Assembly (NCBI GenBank): GCA_021292105.1
Contig: CM037869.1
Span: forward strand, 46,027,332 to 46,091,331
Source of the DNA: Anadara kagoshimensis
Taxonomy: Eukaryota; Mollusca; Bivalvia; Arcoida; Arcidae
Direction: 5' to 3'
DNA: 64,000 nucleotides
The notes under the pieces were generated by a model. The model had not been told where the DNA came from and ran no database searches. It saw only the letters and a program-made list of their open reading frames with translations. The translations under genes were made by a program, and so were the position numbers. Below, piece after piece: positions 61,591 through 64,000 of the stretch. Numbering within the stretch: the first letter of the stretch is position 1; each line of letters begins with the position of its first letter.

Positions 61591-61964
61591 CAGTGGCGGA
61601 TCCAGGATTCTATGTTAGGGGGGGGGGGCACACTGACAAATTTTTAATTTGTTTTTGGGGACAAAAGCTATAAAGAGCAGTCCTTACCCCATGTTATAGT
61701 GTGGTGAAGAAGCTGCGACATCGTTCAGTGGGAAATTAGGGGACTTCAAATTTTAATTGTCCGTTTCACTCAAAGGATTTTTTTTTAAATTCTTCCATGG
61801 TGCTTTTTGGCATATGCATCTACGATTTTGTCCAGGTCAAGGGGTATATCTTTTATTGTTAGAAACAAAAAATCATTTATGGACTGGTAAAATATTTCTT
61901 ATTATGAATACCCGAATTTTTTAGGGGGACAGGCCGGGTGTGCCCCCGTATGGATCCGCACCGG
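61591..61964. mobile_element. CAGTGGCGGATCC-type non-autonomous element
   Basis: The left end CAGTGGCGGATCCAGG with a G-run and GCACAC mirrors the right GTGTGCCCCC and TGGATCCGCACCGG. TCATA flanks both sides (61586-61590 and 61965-61969). Ends of this type are widespread in invertebrate DNA transposons; hAT-like is my best guess but the flank is only 5 bp. The ORF at 61940-62302 begins in it. Confidence 0.65.
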
Positions 61965-61969
61965 TCATA

Positions 61970-62371
61970 TCTCCTTCTTGTTCGTGTGCTGCGTTCCTGG
62001 TTCCTCACATATTGAGTGTTGTTAAAGTCTTTAATAAAGCAGTTGCACACATTTTGCTATTAAAGTTATTACTTGTAACAATCTTTTCATCATCATCACT
62101 CACCCCACTCCACTCCAACCCACCACACCCCACCCCACCCCAACGAAGTGGGGTAGTGTTTATTCAATTTCTTCGGATATCATTTTTGACAAATAATTAT
62201 GAAACTTCACATGGGTGGAGTAGATGTGAACATAGTTGGGGAAAACATGGGGACAGTGTTGAAATGACATCCCATTTACAAACAATTATAATAACTTGTT
62301 AGTAAAGATTGTCTCAATGGCTGGTTGAACACGAATAAATATTAACACGACACGTGTGATTTATATCACAA
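61970..62371. other. No gene seen
   Basis: Contains a CCACTCC/CCACCCC-rich stretch at 62100-62150. Confidence 0.45.
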
Positions 62372-62500
62372 ACGCCTAGGAGCACCTGGCCTCACTTACC
62401 GGGTGGGGAGTTCGTGTTTCATGTTTAAAAGGTTTTACTTTGTCACCTTTGAGATTAAAATTGAACATGGACCGGTATGTTTGTGTTTGATGTAGACACC
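62372..62500 (+). repeat. Dispersed repeat A, copy 17
   Basis: GGAGCACCTGGCCTCACTTA, GGGAGTTCGTGTTTCATG and GAACATGGACCGGTATGTTT. Confidence 0.82.
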
Positions 62501-62817
62501 CAACTACAAACCCTCAAGAAGACCCATTTTTGTATACAGTCGACTTCTATTACATGTATGTCTACTCACAGAGTTGGCAAACTTTAGATGTGAAGGCTAA
62601 AGGTTTTCACCATATTGCCATTGTAGCATCACCATGATGGTCATCATCAGCAGCAGCAACATCCGAAATGAACGATTTGATACTGGTAAGCTGATAATAT
62701 TGGGTTACTAATGACTATTATATAGCGAACTTAGTACATATTTGTATTTATTTTTACAAATTGTAATGAAATACTGATATCCAGGAAGATCAAAACGAAC
62801 ATAGTCATGTTGTTATC

Positions 62818-63107
62818 AACCCACATACAAAGGTAATTAACGGTTACATCACGTAACAGATTTTCCCGTACAGTACAGACCTGTCTAAAGTTTAACACAA
62901 CCCACATACAAAGGTAATTAACGGTTACATCACGTAACAGATTTTCCCGTACAGTACAGACCTGTCTAAAGTTTAACACAACCCACATACAAAGGAAATT
63001 AACGGTTATATCACGTAACAGATTTCCCGTACAGTACAGACCTGTCTAAAGTTTAACACAACCCACATACAAAGGAAATTAACGGTTATATCACGTAACA
63101 GATTTTA
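62818..63107 (+). repeat. 81-bp tandem array carrying the MITE terminus
   Basis: Units begin AACCCACATACAAAGG at 62818, 62899, 62980 and 63060. The first three contain TACAGTACAGACCTGTCTAA, the end of the CAGTACAGACC MITE family, and break off at GTTTAACACA. The fourth is partial and lacks it. Units are nearly identical, so the expansion is recent. The ORF at 62731-62988 is a product of the array. Confidence 0.93.
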
Positions 63108-63289
63108 CTGGTGTGAAGCTAGCCCGCAATTCTAGCCCGCAATTTTTTTAAATATCATCAAGCGGGCAATTCGATTTTATTTAAATACGGTTAATCCTAA
63201 CATCATTCCATTTATTAATATTTGATATTTAGGCCGACCTGGTATTGCACACAACTTTTTATAAAGATCACCTGTATATTAAAACCACA

Positions 63290-64000
63290 GGAACCGTGAT
63301 TCTAAGTGTGATTACGAAATTACGCATAGGGCGTAAAATGAGTTTTCCCATCTAGGCTTTTAACCACGGGTAGATCTATCCAATTGCAACATTTGGTGAA
63401 AATTTCAAGAACCCTAGAGGGGTAGAACGGGTCTTACGAGAGCTCAGAAGGACCATACCCCCCTTTTGATATGTGATTTCGTAAGGACCTGCTACGTTTG
63501 AAGTAGCGTACACAGAGAAAATGCGTTTCCCCATCTAGGCTTTTAACCACGGGTAGATCTATCCAATTGCAACATTTGGTGAAAATTTCAAGAACCCTAG
63601 AGGGGTAGAACGGGTCTTACGAGAGCTCAGAAGGACCATACCCCCTTTTGATATGTGATTTCGTAAGGACCTGCTACGTTTGAAGTAGCGTACACAGAGA
63701 AAATGCGTTTCCCCATCTAGGCCTTTTAACCACGGGTAGATCTATCCAATTGCAACATTTGGTGAAAATTTCAAGAACCCTAGAGGGGTAGAACGGGTCT
63801 TACGAGAGCTCAGAAGGACCATACCCCCCTTTTGATATGTGATTTCGTAAGGACCTGCTACGTTTGAAGTAGCGTACACAGAGAAAATGCGTTTCCCCAT
63901 CTAGGCCTTTTAACCACGGGTAGATCTATCCAATTGCAACATTTGGTGAAAATTTCAAGAACCCTAGAGGGGTAGAACGGGTCTTACGAGAGCTCAGAAG
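63290..64000. repeat. Satellite, unit about 183 bp, running off the window
   Basis: TCTAGGC starts at 63351, 63534, 63716 and 63900, giving periods of 183, 182 and 184. Each unit contains TTTTAACCACGGGTAGATCT, AACCCTAGAGGGGTAGAACG and TACGAGAGCTCAGAAGGACC. Full units differ by a base or so, mainly in C-run and T-run length. The stretch 63290-63350 is a diverged partial unit at the array edge. The true array length is unknown. Confidence 0.95.

Noticed and set aside
62613-62682. Plus-strand segment MMVIISSSNIRNERFDT before GTAAGC
   Set aside because: It rests on a CATCATCAGCAGCAG simple-sequence stretch, and its phase does not match the candidate exon at 60643.
62731-62988. 85-codon frame with two identical 27-residue repeats
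   Set aside because: It translates the 81-bp tandem array, whose period happens to be a multiple of three.
63290-64000. CRISPR-like regular repeats
   Set aside because: Units are contiguous 183-bp repeats without unique spacers, in a eukaryotic genome; it is a satellite.

Overview
The window is an AT-rich stretch of animal nuclear DNA, most likely from a bivalve mollusc. The clues are long introns with standard GT/AG sites, an intron-bearing eukaryotic tRNA gene, and a very high load of short non-autonomous mobile elements. Some repeats, such as the GGGCAATAACTCC-type repeat and the tRNA-headed SINEs, have motifs I associate with bivalve genomes. No prokaryotic signals are present. I cannot name the genus from sequence alone.

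Only one protein gene is well supported. It is a FAM124-family gene on the minus strand at the left end (coding span 10036 down to 1682). Three coding exons of 23, 50 and 1037 nt join in phase into a 369-residue protein with a conserved core, which looks like a vicinal-oxygen-chelate (glyoxalase-like) fold, and a Ser/Asp/Arg-rich tail. The second clear gene is a tRNA-Tyr (GUA) with a 19-nt intron at 57040-57131 (+). Three further exon-like pieces are tentative: 47760-47852 (-), 57286-57379 (-, encoding a YxxL-containing segment) and 60643-60667 (+, a possible first exon). A LINE reverse-transcriptase C-terminal remnant lies at 57369-57656 (-).

The remainder is intergenic or intronic DNA filled with repeats. 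A TA-flanked MITE family with termini CAGTACAGACCTGTC has ten copies between 6 kb and 59.5 kb. Four of these carry other elements nested inside them, including a 230-bp near-perfect palindrome with a 9-bp target duplication. A second family, about 17 copies of a degenerate element with the core GGAGCACCCGGTCTCACTTC, occurs on both strands. Other repeats are tRNA-derived SINEs, a set of 54-55-nt hairpin elements, a 145-bp palindrome, a CAGTGGCGGATCC-type element, and a minisatellite at 44.5-45.05 kb.

At the right end an 81-bp tandem array has captured the MITE terminus (62818-63107). It is followed by a highly uniform 183-bp satellite that runs off the window (63290-64000). Apart from the FAM124 exons, no functional link between genes can be read here; the window is chiefly a record of nested transposition and tandem amplification.
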